Assembly: GCA_021464415.1 (NCBI GenBank) | Contig: CM038471.1 | Location: 13,630,073 to 13,694,072, forward strand | Source: Lonicera japonica | Lineage: Eukaryota > Streptophyta > Magnoliopsida > Dipsacales > Caprifoliaceae | Direction of reading: 5' to 3' | Length of the DNA stretch: 64,000 nt | Shown: piece after piece, positions 25,101-38,800 of the stretch | How the letters are laid out: each line of letters begins with the position of its first letter | Numbering within the stretch: the first letter of the stretch is position 1 | Program-made: the position numbers and the translations under genes | The notes under the pieces: model-generated | What the model saw: the letters and a program-made list of their open reading frames with translations, nothing else | The model's database searches: none | What the model was told of the DNA's origin: nothing

Positions 25101-26929
25101 AAGGACAAATATTAGAAGTACCTTTCCTTTCCGTCCCTTTTTTTTTAAATAAAGTAAGTAAATAAATAAAAATAAAAATAAAAAATTTCTTAGCTTGTGA
25201 TCAAATGGACAAGCTAATTATGGCTCTTAATTATCTTCCGGATTATGCTTCTTTGATGTCTAATATTTTAACAATAATTATTGAAAAATTGTAGTGTCAC
25301 CGATATATATATATAGTCATTTAAATATGATTTACAATTATTATAATGTACGCACCTAAGTATGAAATTATAATTTAAGGGTGCTTTTTTTATGATCCTA
25401 ATTCACGGAGACACAATTTGAGAATGAGTATTTGTACTTTTACATGATCATTTGATCTTAAAAATAAATTATTCAATCTAGTAATTGCTCATTAGTTATA
25501 ATAAATTGTGATGAATATGAGACTTATATGGACTTGCGCACTTTCTAACCAATACACAGTGGCACATTGGATTTGTTAGATATTTATATCCTTCAAGAAT
25601 TATTGTTTAAGAATATGTTTTTAGGGACACAGTGAGTAACATGTTACATGTGTATTACTTAGTAATAAAATCTTATAAATTCACTCATGATAAACCCTGT
25701 TTACTAAGAGTGATTTTGAAGTTTGAAAACTGAATCTGAGAAATCTAGTTGTTCAGTTGCACAGTGTCATATTTGAATATGTGTTGTTTGTTTGAATATA
25801 TCACATTCGAATGCAAAATGTTTTGTTTAGACAAATTTGCCTTTATCCACTGGTTTTATATAAAAATGACTATGTCTAAAATAATAAGGGTAAAATATAT
25901 AATTACCTCTTTAAAAATTAAAACTTCGGACTTAAGACGCAATGTTGCCTCTCATTTTTTAAAAAGTAAAATAAATGTTTAAAGATGAATTTTTAAACCA
26001 AACAAACAAAATTAAAACCTCTTAAACATTCAAACTTAAGAGAACGAAATAAATTTTCCTTAACTAATATAAATTAGTGATACCTTAATTAAGAATCAAA
26101 TTTTGGTACAAATCGACCTTTTTAATGTTTTTCCCTCATAAAAATATTGATGGGTGTTTTTATGACGCAAAACCGTAGTAAAAATGACCGATCTGTACGG
26201 ACCGGTTCACATTTAAAATTTTCTACCATAACTAATATATTAGTAACAAATCACGTAGCACCTAAAAATGTCTCCCGCGAGTGTTACTAATAATTTAATC
26301 AACTTTTGCGAGTAAAATTTATCGCCAAAGAAATTATATTTTTGACATAATATGCTAATGTTTTAAAAAATGGTGTCGGTAAAGGCACTCTTAATTTATA
26401 ATCTACACACTCATTATTAAAAAAATAACTAGAGTGTCTTAACTGGCTACTTCAATTTTAACTCAATATATATATATATATATATTTGGATTTTGAAAAG
26501 AACGATTTCTCAGTCTAATATTTACATTCAATAAACACAATATGATTAATATATAACTTCATTGAAACATTTTTCCTTTGGATTGTACATGAGTTTTTAT
26601 TTCATACTTAGATACTATTTTGATGACATTTATTTTAATATTATTATAGTAATAATGTAAGATTCAATTTTTTTTAGTAAAAGAAAATAAAGGCGGTCAA
26701 AAAGAAATAAACAAAAAAGTTATTTTTGTATTTAGAATTGGATCGAAAAAAAAAAAAGAAGATGAAAGAAAGAAAATTTTCTAATTAACACATTTTTATT
26801 ATTTTTTAGTATGTAGACCGAAAATTAAAGATGTCTCTGCCAACCCCTTTAAAAAAAATTTACCGTACAGTTTTAATGTTTTATGAATCGTTGGAGTCTT
26901 TTTCATTGCAGCCGTTAGTGATAAGCACG
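22159..26929. other. AT-rich intergenic DNA, no gene recognised
   Basis: Only short, unsupported frames occur. There are AT microsatellites (for example near 26465-26485) and poly-A/T runs. The last few hundred bases should contain the villin promoter, but I cannot point to a convincing TATA box. Confidence 0.5.
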
Positions 26930-27211
26930 CCTGGCAGCACATCATCATTCCCTCCAACCCCCTTCCTCCGCACTTTTCTCTCTCTCCTCCCCCTTCTTTC
27001 TCTCTCTCTCTCTAGACTCCATTTTTTTTTCTTTCTTTTTTGCCTTTTCTCATTCATTCATTCTTCTACTTCTTTCGTCTTCACGAGAACCCTAATTTTC
27101 CTCTCTTTCTAAATTTCACTCGTTAATTCAGCTTTTCGGTGTAAATTTGCCTCCTTACATTTGATCTGCTCGTTCATTTCCGAGACCGCTTCGAATTGAA
27201 TTCAACGCGTG
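26930..27211 (+). promoter_or_regulatory. Probable villin 5' leader exon (CT-rich)
   Basis: A strongly pyrimidine-rich stretch (TCTCTCTC runs at 26978-27015) is followed by less biased sequence that ends at a plausible splice donor, GTG|GTAATT at 27211/27212. CT-rich leaders with a first intron before the ATG exon are common in plant actin-related genes. The transcription start is not determined and the acceptor of this leader intron (upstream of 29893) is not clear. Confidence 0.45.
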
Positions 27212-27716
27212 GTAATTTTTTCCATCACAAATTAATTGATTTTCCTTCTCTATGTTGTTTTATTTTAATTAATTATTAATTTTTTTTTGTGTTCAATTAA
27301 TATATGGAAGCCGTTTTGGTTCTTGTGCTTGTGGATTTGTAATTTATTTGATTTCGTGATGAAATAACCTTGCGCTATGCTGAAGAAGAACGAAATTATT
27401 GTAGTTTTCCGTTCAAACATAATTAAAAATTTTCAATGCTTTGGGAAAGGAGACAATTTGTAGCATAATTAATTATGTCTGAATGTTGGCAATGCTTTGT
27501 AATTCGTGAAACTGCATTGTGTTTTGGGGAAATGTTAGCATTTCAAGATCAGTCTAACTGTTATATATATATGTTAATATATCATGTGTGTGCATTTGAT
27601 TTTGTGCTTGAATACTTATTATGAAGTTAAAACAATTCGAGTATTTTATGAGAATCGCTATTGCCAGAGCAGTTTTGTCTTCTGCCAGAATGGTTGGACA
27701 TTATGCTTTATAAATA

Positions 27717-27949
27717 CTCCCTCCATCCCAATTTAATTGTTCCAAAATAATTGTCCATTTTCTACATTTAGTATGCACTATTACCCTTTAAGCTCCCCCA
27801 CTTTCTTTATTTTGGATCCCACCACCTTTTTTTATTGAAAGAAAAGTAAAGGACATTTTTGGAAATGAGTTTTTTCTCTTGGAGTAATTATTATGTCTCC
27901 ATAATTTTTAGTTTTTCAAAATGTGACAATTAAATTGAGACAGAGGAAG
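27717..27949. mobile_element. Stowaway-like MITE in the first villin intron
   Basis: The termini are CTCCCTCCATCCCAATTTAA and its inverted partner ending GAGACAGAGGAAG, flanked by TA on both sides. It is 233 bp and non-coding. The CTCCCTCC start and TA duplication are the Stowaway signature. Confidence 0.88.
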
Positions 27950-28379
27950 TATTTTAGTGCTTTGGCATTAGACATCTGTGCTTTGGCAATAGAGTCGCCC
28001 TATCTTATTTGGTAGATGAAACAAGCAATCTCTCTTGTTTTTTTCTTTTTTGTTGAAGTGTTCTTCTATCCTTCATTACGAGTCTCCAACACGGTGACGA
28101 AAAAGAAGGGAAGGTAAATTTTTTGACAAAGTCAATTTGTAATTTTTACATGAACAATACAAAGGTTGTGTTCTCTAGTTTCATAGTTTTGCAATTGGTG
28201 ATAACGCCAGTGAAATTTACGGGAAAATGGTAGAGCAAATAGAATAGACCTCTTTTGGATGGCATTTTGTTTTCATTCTTTGAATATCATTGTTTGAAAA
28301 ACTTAATTGATGAAGTTGTATTAAAATTTTACTTGAACAATTGGTGAAAAACTAAGAACGCGGAGTAATTTAACCTAGG

Positions 28380-29470
28380 TATATTATTCTCTGATGTATA
28401 TGCAAAAACACTTTAATTGTTATAGCAAAATTAAACCTAAGAGTCTACCAAATTTTAATTCTGAAAGTTCGTTCAATCTTGTCTAGCATGCAACAGACAA
28501 AGTAATCAAGACAAGATATAACGAGGTATTTCTGTAGTGCATGACTAATCATCAACAATCAATTACACTATAATAAACATAAGAGGTACATACTCGATTA
28601 ATCATTAACCGACTTTAGATATACAATCTTGAATTGCTCAAGAGCACTTCTAGACGTAACCTCTAATGCAACAGCTTCCTCCTTGAATCTCTGGATTTGG
28701 AACACAGTCACACGCCTCAGACTCGCTCTGATCTCCTTGACAGCCTCGCGCTTCGATTATGGGTTTGGGATCTTTGTTCTTGGAGTAGAACAATTAATTT
28801 AGCATGCAGATTGATTAAAAACCCTAGGTGGTGTGATGTGAAAATTGCTCTTTGAAAAGTATGAAAATTGATGTAAAAAGAACGTAAATTGATATGAGAC
28901 CTTGGGAGTTAATTTATAGAGAATAAAAAGTCTAACTCCCAATTGAAGAAGGAAACATACCAATTTAAAAGAGATTTTACAATAAAAAATAACTTGCCCA
29001 GAAAATACATGTCGGACCGGTCCAAGTTGACAAAAGCTGGACCGGTCCACTAGGTGGAAAAGTTGTAGGACATAATTGATGCCGGACCGGTCCAACCACT
29101 TTGCCTGTACCGGTCCGAAATCTGAATTTCAATTCCTTGAAGCTTTATATGCCGGACTGGTCCAACGTCAAGGACTGTACCGGTTCGAATTGCAGGGCAT
29201 AGATTTTTCTTCTTTGAAAACACGTTTTAATCCCTTTACCAAAACAAATACATCACCACCTTAGAGAATCAAACTAATTTACCAAGCTCACCATTTTTGG
29301 ACATTGTGACGCTTTGAATCGAACGTTGGTAACTTGATGTGCTTGAAATCTTCATAACTAAATTCAATTGACTCAATAACTTACGAGCAAAATGGTGTTT
29401 TTTTCAAAGGAATAACGCCAATACATTTAGACCTGACAATTGGAAGCCCAGTTTTAAAGTGTTTTAGAAT
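28380..29470. other. Probable LTR-like insertion in villin intron 1
   Basis: This part of the intron has a different texture, with six occurrences of ACCGGTCC-type palindromes between 29012 and 29187 (see findings). The phrase structure resembles plant LTRs, but neither end could be fixed, so the limits are approximate. Confidence 0.3.
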
Positions 29471-29892
29471 TTTGGTCATTTCTTATGAAGAAAAACATCA
29501 TATGTGATAGTTTATGAACCTTATAATTGGACGGAATTATTGAGATGCTATACGGTGATGCAGAGTAATCAAAATTAGGTTTCCAATCACTTAATCTTGG
29601 ATTGCGTTTGCAGTTTATCTACCTCAAGCACTCATTCTATGATTATGAGGTTTTATTAATATTTACTTTGAATTGATGGATTACATTTTTTGGGCATTTG
29701 CCTTTTATGTTTCCACTAATATGTTCACCACATCCAACGATAGTTATGAATAAGTTTTTGAGATGTATTATTTTTCTGTAGTATTTTCTTACCTTTATGT
29801 GTTTCTTTGCAAGACTCTTTCTGTGGATTGTAAGGTACACTGTCCTTCTTCATGCCAAAACTGTGAAAAGCCAAACAGGAGAAACCAGAAAC

Positions 29893-32800
29893 ATGGCTGT
29901 TTCAATGAGAGATTTGGATCCAGCTTTTCAGGGAGCTGGACAAAAGGCGTATCCTTTTTTTCTTAAATATGCAGCACAATAAACTAATAAAGGACTTGAT
30001 GTTCCCTCTTACTTGAATGTTAGTTACATAAATGAAATAAAAAAGTGCTATTAGTCACCACTCGGCATTATGGATTTGTTTTATTTGGTTTTAAATTGTG
30101 TTTCTTTATTTGAGGAGTTTCAACTCTATGCCATCCTTGACAAAAATACAGTGGAATTGAAATATGGCACATAAGAAATTTTCGTCCTGAGCTTCTCCCC
30201 CAGTCTTCTCATGGCAAATTTTTTACAGGGGACTCCTATGTCATTTTAAAGGTAAATGGTCTACAACTGATTCAATTTCATGTATTTTTATTCTTCTTAT
30301 TGAATTTATGCAAGTACGGATGTTAGTTGCAGTATTATTATTTCTAGACCAGAATAAAAGCTTCTATGGAATAAAGTCAATATATATCAAATAGTGTGGA
30401 CACCTAGTCCACTAGTGAAAGAAGAAAAAGTAGAGATGAATCCCAACAGAAAATATGTAAATCTCCTGGCAGAAGTTTTATTGAATAAAGTAAATACATA
30501 TAAGCTCGCTCATTTATTCAGCTCTCAACACCCCTTCAAAATTCCAAATTCCAGGAGGATGATAACGCTGGCTTCAGATGAACCATAATTTCAATATAAG
30601 AAATTAAGAATCATGCAATGTGGATAGGCTATAAAGGCGAGGAAACACAAGAGATGAAATCCTTACCCATATATACTCCCGAATTTTCAGCCAGACCCTC
30701 TAGAATCAATGACCTTGGTGTTTTTCAGCAGGCAACATAATCCTTACGAAATAAATTTCCGTGGGGATCCGAAGGAACCCTTCTCCACCACTTTAGTGCC
30801 CAAGCTGTTGCAGTCAATCCAAACTTGCTCCTAATTATTGAGTGCCGATATGGTCCATGCTCCAATGGTAATCTCCACCACGCCTTCCCAAGGAAGGTTC
30901 CGTTCCTTAAAACAAGGTTCCCAATCCCCAAACATCCTTTTTCTATTTATTTGATTACCTTCCCCCACCTAACTAGATGGTCTTTTGTACATTCCCCACA
31001 TACTTCCCATGGGAGATCTCCATCCTTTTTGAACTATTCCTGAAATTTTCTTTTATCTGTTTTTACTTTCTTCATAAAATGCCATGACATGGTTTTTACA
31101 TATCTATTTTTGAATAGAGCTCTTTGAGATCTTCATACAATGTTTTTGAAAGGGAAAATAATTATTTTGGTATTGACATCAAATGTGTCATGGGGCGTCT
31201 TTTGATGGCACAAAGGAGGCCGCATGAGCGACCGTGCTAACCATTAGCCCAGTCAAGTTCTAGCGAATTTTATTTACAATCAACAATCAACATGCAAGTA
31301 TGCAACAACAGTAATTTGAAAGGAGCTTAAGCATAAACTGAAATCACTTCATTGCATAAAACTTGATTACATGGAAAGCTATTACAATATGAAAGAAAGT
31401 AAGAGCTTGAAACAGAGTGCTAGACAACGTGCACTGGTAGGCAACTCGGATGTGAGACAGATAGTCTTATCCCCACATATAACCATTTAATGAAAATACC
31501 AAAGTTGTAGCAGTGCACGTTGGCTCACTCAAGTTACAAGAAAATGATTACAATGGAAATGGAAATGCTATTACAAAGGAAATTCCTAGATCTATGTACA
31601 TGGAAACAATATTTACATATGAGAATACACTTCTCCAAAAAACTAGCTTAAGCACAACTCTAAAACTAGATGATGTCTGATGACCTGGTTGTGCTGGTGC
31701 TGGATCGCCTGTTGGGTTGTGCTGCACTCGAGCGCGTGCACGGTGTCGTTGAAGTGTAGCCAGTCACAGGTGCTGTTGGGAAGCACCCCGTGACAAAATG
31801 CCATGACAAAGGTGTGTAGGGCAAGAGATATGAGGTAGCATGTTGGAGGCAAACTAATGTTAGATGAACTTATAGGCATGTTAAGATGTATCGGAAGCTT
31901 GGACCAACGTGTCAAATGTAGATAATCCCAAATGATGTAATTCATTGCAATCACTGTTTGTATGGTACGCACGAGTATTCTGCTAGTGTCTGTATATTAT
32001 ATACTACCTCTGTGGCTCCATCCCAAATTAAGAGTCCATGATTCCTTTTCGGGATGTCCCAAATTAATAGTCTAGTCTCCATTTTGGGATCAATGCACCA
32101 ATTTCACAATAGTAAACAAGCATTGTTCACGACTATTGAATCATTGATTAGGTTGAATTTAGTGCATTCTTAAAAAAGTGTGAAAGACAAACTACTCTTA
32201 GTTTGGGACGGATGGAGTGTATAATATTGTACTTGATGGCCAATCGAAGGTTTTCATGGTTCCTTATCCTGTTGCACTCGTAGGTTCACGCCATATTGTA
32301 AGATAGGTTTGCTAGGTGACTGTTTGATCAGGCATTCTGAGTTCGAGGGTGTTCATGTATTACTTTTGGAATTATAATCGCGAGTGATAACTGAAGTTTT
32401 TGTCATTTTAGAAAGGTTCATTTGGGTTTTGGCCCCCATTTAGCTTCATAATAATGTTTAGTACCCACTTTTATGTTCTATAGGACTTTGGCCCCCATTC
32501 TGGATGTAATGTTAGTGAACTGTTCATCAACCTTGTCAAATGTCAAAATTACCCCACCTTGAAAATACTTTGGACTTTTTGGTTGAGATAAAAGTAAAAC
32601 TGCAGTACTTATTTACATGTTTTCAAATACTGCTTAAAATTGGGAGCATTATTGAAGCTGCTCCAATAAGGTATAAACTCTAATAAGGTCTAAATAGCGT
32701 ACAATTGACAGGGTATGTAACTTCCATTAAGATTAGAAAATATTTTTATATCTAAATATGTGTAAATTATTTTTTCCAGCATGGTTAAGGCCATTTATAT

Positions 32801-35800
32801 TTTAACGATTTCAACATAATCTTCTATATGCAGACAACTGCTTTAAAAAGTGGTACTTTACGACATGATATTCATTATTGGCTTGGGAAAGATACTACTC
32901 AGGTAAAATATTGTTCCTATATTATTTTTCTTTTCTTTGTTCTAGTATTCTAGTAAAGTCTGATTTCATGGTCAAAAACATTGTTGTAAATAGGATGAAG
33001 CAGGCGTAGCAGCAATTAAAACTATTGAACTAGATGCTGCTCTTGGAGGACGTGCTGTTCAGTATCGTGAAATACAAGGCCATGAAACTGAGAAGTTCCT
33101 TTCATATTTCAAGCCATGTATTATGCCTCAGGAAGGTGGTGTGGCATCCGGGTTCAAGCATGTTGAGGCTGAAGAGCACAAGACCCGCTTGTATGTTTGT
33201 AAAGGAAAACATGTTGTACATGTGAAGGAGGCAAGACTCTGTTTTTTACTGCATGATGGATCTTCAACATTTATTATAATTTTAGAGTCAATGGGTTTAA
33301 AGGGCTCCCACTTCGATTATATCCAAAAAGGACACTTACTTTTCCATTTAAAATTGTGGACACTTCTTTTTATGTAAAATACTCTTCATTCATTTTTTTC
33401 TTTATTTAAAAAAAAATATTTAATTGCTGCTGATGGCAGCCGTCCACCGTAGCCATCAGCTTCCTACTTATGGAGCTCCGGCGATCTCATCCGAGTTCTA
33501 CCGGTGGTCTACAACTTCCCATGGGAATAAATTGACCATTCCGAAAAAGGGCTGTATCCTTTTAATTTACAAACATTGAAAAATGTTGTCATGGCTAAAA
33601 AAAGTTGTGAAGCACTCCATGTGTTGTTGAAAAGTAGGGAGTCCTTCCCTTGTATATGATTGTGTAATGGAGACCTGAGAACCGATTTTCTCTATTAGTT
33701 TATTTGCTTATTCTAAACTTTTGTATCTTGTCAACAGGTTACTTTTGCTCGATCCTCACTCAATCATGAAGATGTTTTTATCCTGGATACCAAGTCCAAG
33801 ATTTTCCAGTTTAATGGTTCCAATTCATCTATTCAAGAAAGGGCCAAAGCACTTGAAGTTGTCCAGTACATTAAGGATACTTTCCATGCCGGAAAATGTG
33901 ACATAGCTGCTATTGGTACGTGAAATGATCAATTTAGTGGTTGACGCATTAACAGAATGGTCCTCCCTATTTTAAGGCTCTTTTTGTGTTTCTTCCTTGC
34001 AGAGGATGGGAAATTGATGGCTGATGCTGATACTGGAGAATTTTGGACTTTCTTTGGTGGTTTTGCTCCGCTTCCAAGGAAAACAGCCTCTGATGATGCT
34101 AAAAGTGTGGATAATTTACCTACAAGGCTGCTTCGGTAAATACTTTTTCTCCATTTGTTATTTAGCATTACATATTCTTTTTCTTTTTCTCTAATTTGTG
34201 AAACTTAGGCTTGGTTAGTAAATATATATATGGAATAGGAAATATTCAAAAATATTTATGCCAAACAGGATAATAATATGCATATAACGGAACTATCTCT
34301 TCATACAAATATACTTATCTACTGTATATAGTAATATTGTGTACATTTTCCTACATTTTGCCTAGACCTTTAATATAAACATGGAAAATGAAGAACACGA
34401 TTCTCCAGTATCGCTAACTCTGCTACCAAATATGCAACGTAGTATTTTGGACTTTCTTTGGGAATTGCCAAGTAGATATTTGCGGGTAGATTAGTGATTT
34501 TGACCTTTTTAAAGAATGAATAGAATTTGTTGAGGTGGTCATTTGTGGATCCTTTGAATCTAACTTTCTGGTAAAATGTGCTTGTTATTCAAGAGTTGAC
34601 AAGGGCCAGGCTGTACCTGTTGAGGCTGATTCTTTGACGAGGGAGTTGCTAGACACAAATAAGTGCTATATTCTGGACTCTGGTGCCGAAGTGTATGTGT
34701 GGATGGGGAGACATACTTTTCTTGACGAAAGAAAAAGTGCGAGCGGAGCTGCAGAAGTACTACTTCATCCTTTCTCAAATACGTTAGGGTCTATTTGATA
34801 AAAAAGTGGAAAATGATTGAAAACACTTCCTATTTTTATGAGTTGGAAAAAAGGGAGTGATTTGGTGGGATGTTCTCCATCTTTTCCTTATCTTTCATGG
34901 AAAAGTTTTGTTAACCACTGCCCAAAGAATTTTACTCCATGGAAAAACATAATAGGGCAGTTCACCAAATCACTCAGTCTCTTTTTCCAATTTCTCATAA
35001 AAATTAATAGTGTTTCAATCACCTTCCAACTTTTATCAAACGCAGCCTTTCATGTTTTTAATTTTTATGGAACCATCACCCATTCGTTGCTGTTAATCTT
35101 ACTGTATAGGAAATAGTTCGTGGCCCTGATCGACCCAAATCTCATATAATCCGTGTAATCGAGGGATTTGAGACAGTTCTGTTCCGGTCGAAGTTTGATT
35201 CGTGGCCTCAGTCAGCAGCTGTAGCAGTATCCGAGGATGGTAGAGGCAAAGTTGCTGGTCAGTAACCGATAGGTCTGCTATGTGCAAAGGAAGAAGAACC
35301 ACTAACTTTAGTGCATTCTTTTTTATGGGTGTTGTCAATGTTTTAAAATTGCCCTGAAATGAGGCGAGGCGTTCGAGGCGGAACGAGGCGTTATGCGAAA
35401 AAATATAAAAAATTATGAAATAATAAACTAACAAAGTTTAACAATTATAATATTCAACAAAAATGAATAAAAACATGTAGCCATAATTCATCATCAAACA
35501 CCTACAAAACAACACAAAACAAATTCTTACTGTTTTCTGTCTATGTTTTTGTTTAATATATAATATATCTTACACAATATTAGCACTTTTGAAACGTCAA
35601 GGGGAAATATTTCAGCAAGCAGGTAATGTGAAATATTTCAAAGGTGAAAAGAAAAAAACAAAGCCTGCAAAATAAAAAAAAAATGAAAGCATTTGTTAAA
35701 ATAAAAAAAAACAAAAAAAAACAGAGCTAACCCAAACCTGCATTTTAAAAAAAAGAAAAAAAACCCGAAGCCTTTGTTCCAAAAAAATTAAAATACAAGA

Positions 35801-38800
35801 ACCTAAACTCCTTCGGTCCTCTTGAGTAAAGAGGGATGGAGTGGAGATGGAGAGAGAAACGATGGAGGGAGAGAAACGAATGGAGGAGAGAGACTGGAGG
35901 GAGAGAGGCAAATGGAGGTTAACTGGCGTAGTGATTAGTGAGGCTGTGAGGGTTGTGTCGTCGTTGTTTTTTGCTTTTTACCAATTACCACTAATAATAA
36001 TATAAAGTTAAAAAAAAAGAAGGTAAAAATACCCTTGTTGGTCGCCCGCTCAAACGAGTCAACTGTACGAGTTGACTCGTACGCCTCAGACTCCAGACTC
36101 GTAAGTATATTTTTTTTTGATCGGAACGCCCATGCGCCGCCTCCACTCGCGACACTCGTAATGCTCATTTTTTAAAACATTGGTGTTGTATTAAGATGCG
36201 TGTGAGAGGGTGCACCTTCTCTTTCATGGTTGTTTGAATTAAAGTCGAATGGTGTTTTTGATTGCAAAGTTGGAAAATGATTGAAAAACAACTGTTTTTG
36301 GAGAATGAAATGAGTGATTTGGTGAGATGTTCTATTACCTTTTCGGTTTTCCATGGAATCCAATTCTTTGAGCGGTGGATAAGAAGAGTTTACGTGCAAA
36401 ATAAGAACAAGATGGGAGAAGTCTCACCAAATCACTCGTCTCTTTTTCCAATTTCTCATTAGAAAATAATTGTTTTTCCAATAATCTTCAAGATTGCAAT
36501 TCGAGGGGCCCAAAATGTTAATAATACATGAAAAATGGAAGTGTAGGTGTAATTTACTCAAATTTGGATAAAGGAAAGTAGAAAAAACTCCTATGGATTT
36601 CTATGAATTACGGTAGGAAATGCTCCAGAAAACTCAGCATAATTGAGAATTGAGATTATGAACAGGTATTGTCATGATATTGAAATGCCTTTCCTAATCC
36701 TTATATGCTCTCTACTTTTAGTCTGTGAAATTATGAAATTACCCCTCACCATTCGGAAATTACAACAAAAGTAAAGCTTAAACAAGGATTTGAAGTCATA
36801 ACTTTAGCATGAAAGAACATGGTAGTCATTATAGTACGATACATATCGTCTCAAAGGCAAATAGTTACGTACCGTTAGATATGTTTATTTTGTTTTTAAA
36901 AATCTATACAAGATGAGAGATATTACTAGGTATCATATTGATGTGTGTGCCACCAATACCTAGTATATATAAGTGAGAGGAGCACTTTTTGTATGTAGTT
37001 GAAATTACAAAATTACCCTCAACTTGAAAAGGTAAACAGTAATTTTAGCTGGATTTTCAACCCATGACCTTTACTTTAAAAAACGTAGAACTTAACCGCT
37101 TGATGACTTGATCAAAACATGAACACATTGCCTCAAATGATTTTAGAAACAATATAAGCATCAAATATTACCATGTACAATATTGCACACACATCTTGTG
37201 TGCCGCATGTTCTAGTTTGAATTTAGAAAATCATGAGTTTCCCTATACAATGTGTGTTCATGTTTCTTTGCTAATGGTATTTTCCTCCGCAGGTTTGGCG
37301 TGTGAATGGCGAGGGGAAGACTCTTCTTTCTGCGAATGATCAGTCGAAGTTATACAGTGGAGATTGCTACATCTTTCAGTATTCTTATTGTGGCGAAGAG
37401 AAAGAGGAGTACCTCATAGGATCATGGTTTGGAAAGCAGAGTGTAGAGGTGAAAAAGTCTTTTCTCAATCTTAGTTTTATCCTCTTCGTCGAGTGTTATC
37501 ATGCATAATCTAGCTTCTTTGGAAGTTATGTGAAGATCTAGAATAAAATGAGAAAGAAGAAAGCCTCATCCTCAAGCAAAATTGCTAAATGAGAAGGAAA
37601 TGCACACATCTAATCTTGATAGTAACAAACTCAACTAATATTGTTTACATGTGGGATGTTTATCATCTTACCACGTATATATTTTGCAAGAACAAACATT
37701 ATGCAGACATAGCCTTGTCCGGCTGTAGTTCATTGCTTTAGAGCAGTGAATTTCAGAACATGAAATTGTATTGATAAGTGTTTTTATAATTGTGTGATCA
37801 CAAAGATTTCCAAAGTGGGTATAAATAGGTCACAAATAAACCATAAGGTAACAGTACGGGAATGAAAAGAAAAGCAAATAATTAATTAAGGAATGTTTCA
37901 ATTAATAAATTCTCCTGTGCATGTTTTGACCAAAGACAAGAAAATAATCACAACTAAGATAAATTTCATAAACCAATCTATTGCCATAAATAATGGAATC
38001 TTGATTTCCAACAAGGGCAATAATGGTTTAGAATGTGTAGAATGAAAAGACTGAATACAAAAAGAGTTCATTAGAGCATCTCTAGTGGTATAACCAAAAT
38101 CATGGGGTCCACAATTTTGATTGGGCAGAAGTTAACTGGTTTAAAATTTTCTGAAAAATATGAGAGAGATTATCTAAATTTCTTTTGACCAATAGAACTA
38201 CTGGGCCAACCATTTTGACTACAGAGGGGGTAGATTTGATTATGGATTAAGGGATTGTTAAATTTTGATTATGCCATTGAGTTAAAAACAAATTGGTTAT
38301 GCTCAAACTTCTTAACTTCTTAGGATCTATAGCAGCTGCCTCATAATTTTGGTTATTTTCAAAAATTTGTTTTACTATGTGTCATCTCAACAATTTTGTT
38401 GAATCCTGCTATATAAATTGGAAAATGTTGTGCCCATCGTTACCTTATAGGGTGCATCACGAATTAGGGTAACATCAATTGGCAAGCTCTTTTTATTTAT
38501 CTTCCTTCTAAAACCTTGCCTATTTTGGTAGTCTTATAATTGAAGTAGTTCTCGAACATAATGTTACACCTATACCAAGAGTTGGTTAAACACATCATGG
38601 GACATTTACAAATCTATTATTTATCCTGAACTAATAATGTATAGGAAGACAGAAGTTCAGCTACTAAACAGGCAAGCAAGTTGGTTGAGTCAATGAAGTT
38701 TTTGCCAGCTCAGGTAATTACATTCAGTAATGATTGGATTTGTGTCGTATTATTCACCAATTAGCTTCTATATATATGTGTATGTTTTTACTAACAGTTT

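Noticed and set aside
26831..27112. A 93-codon open frame at the villin leader.
   Set aside because: It is the CT-rich leader read as Ser/Leu/Phe codons, without any family resemblance.
31643..31972. A 109-codon minus-strand frame in a villin intron.
   Set aside because: I recognise no family in it and nothing in the context supports expression; left as intron sequence.
38071..38316. A possible MITE starting GAGCATCTCTAGTGG in a villin intron.
   Set aside because: Only a partial inverted partner (CCATTGAG, ATGCTC) was found and no target duplication, so it was not listed as an element.
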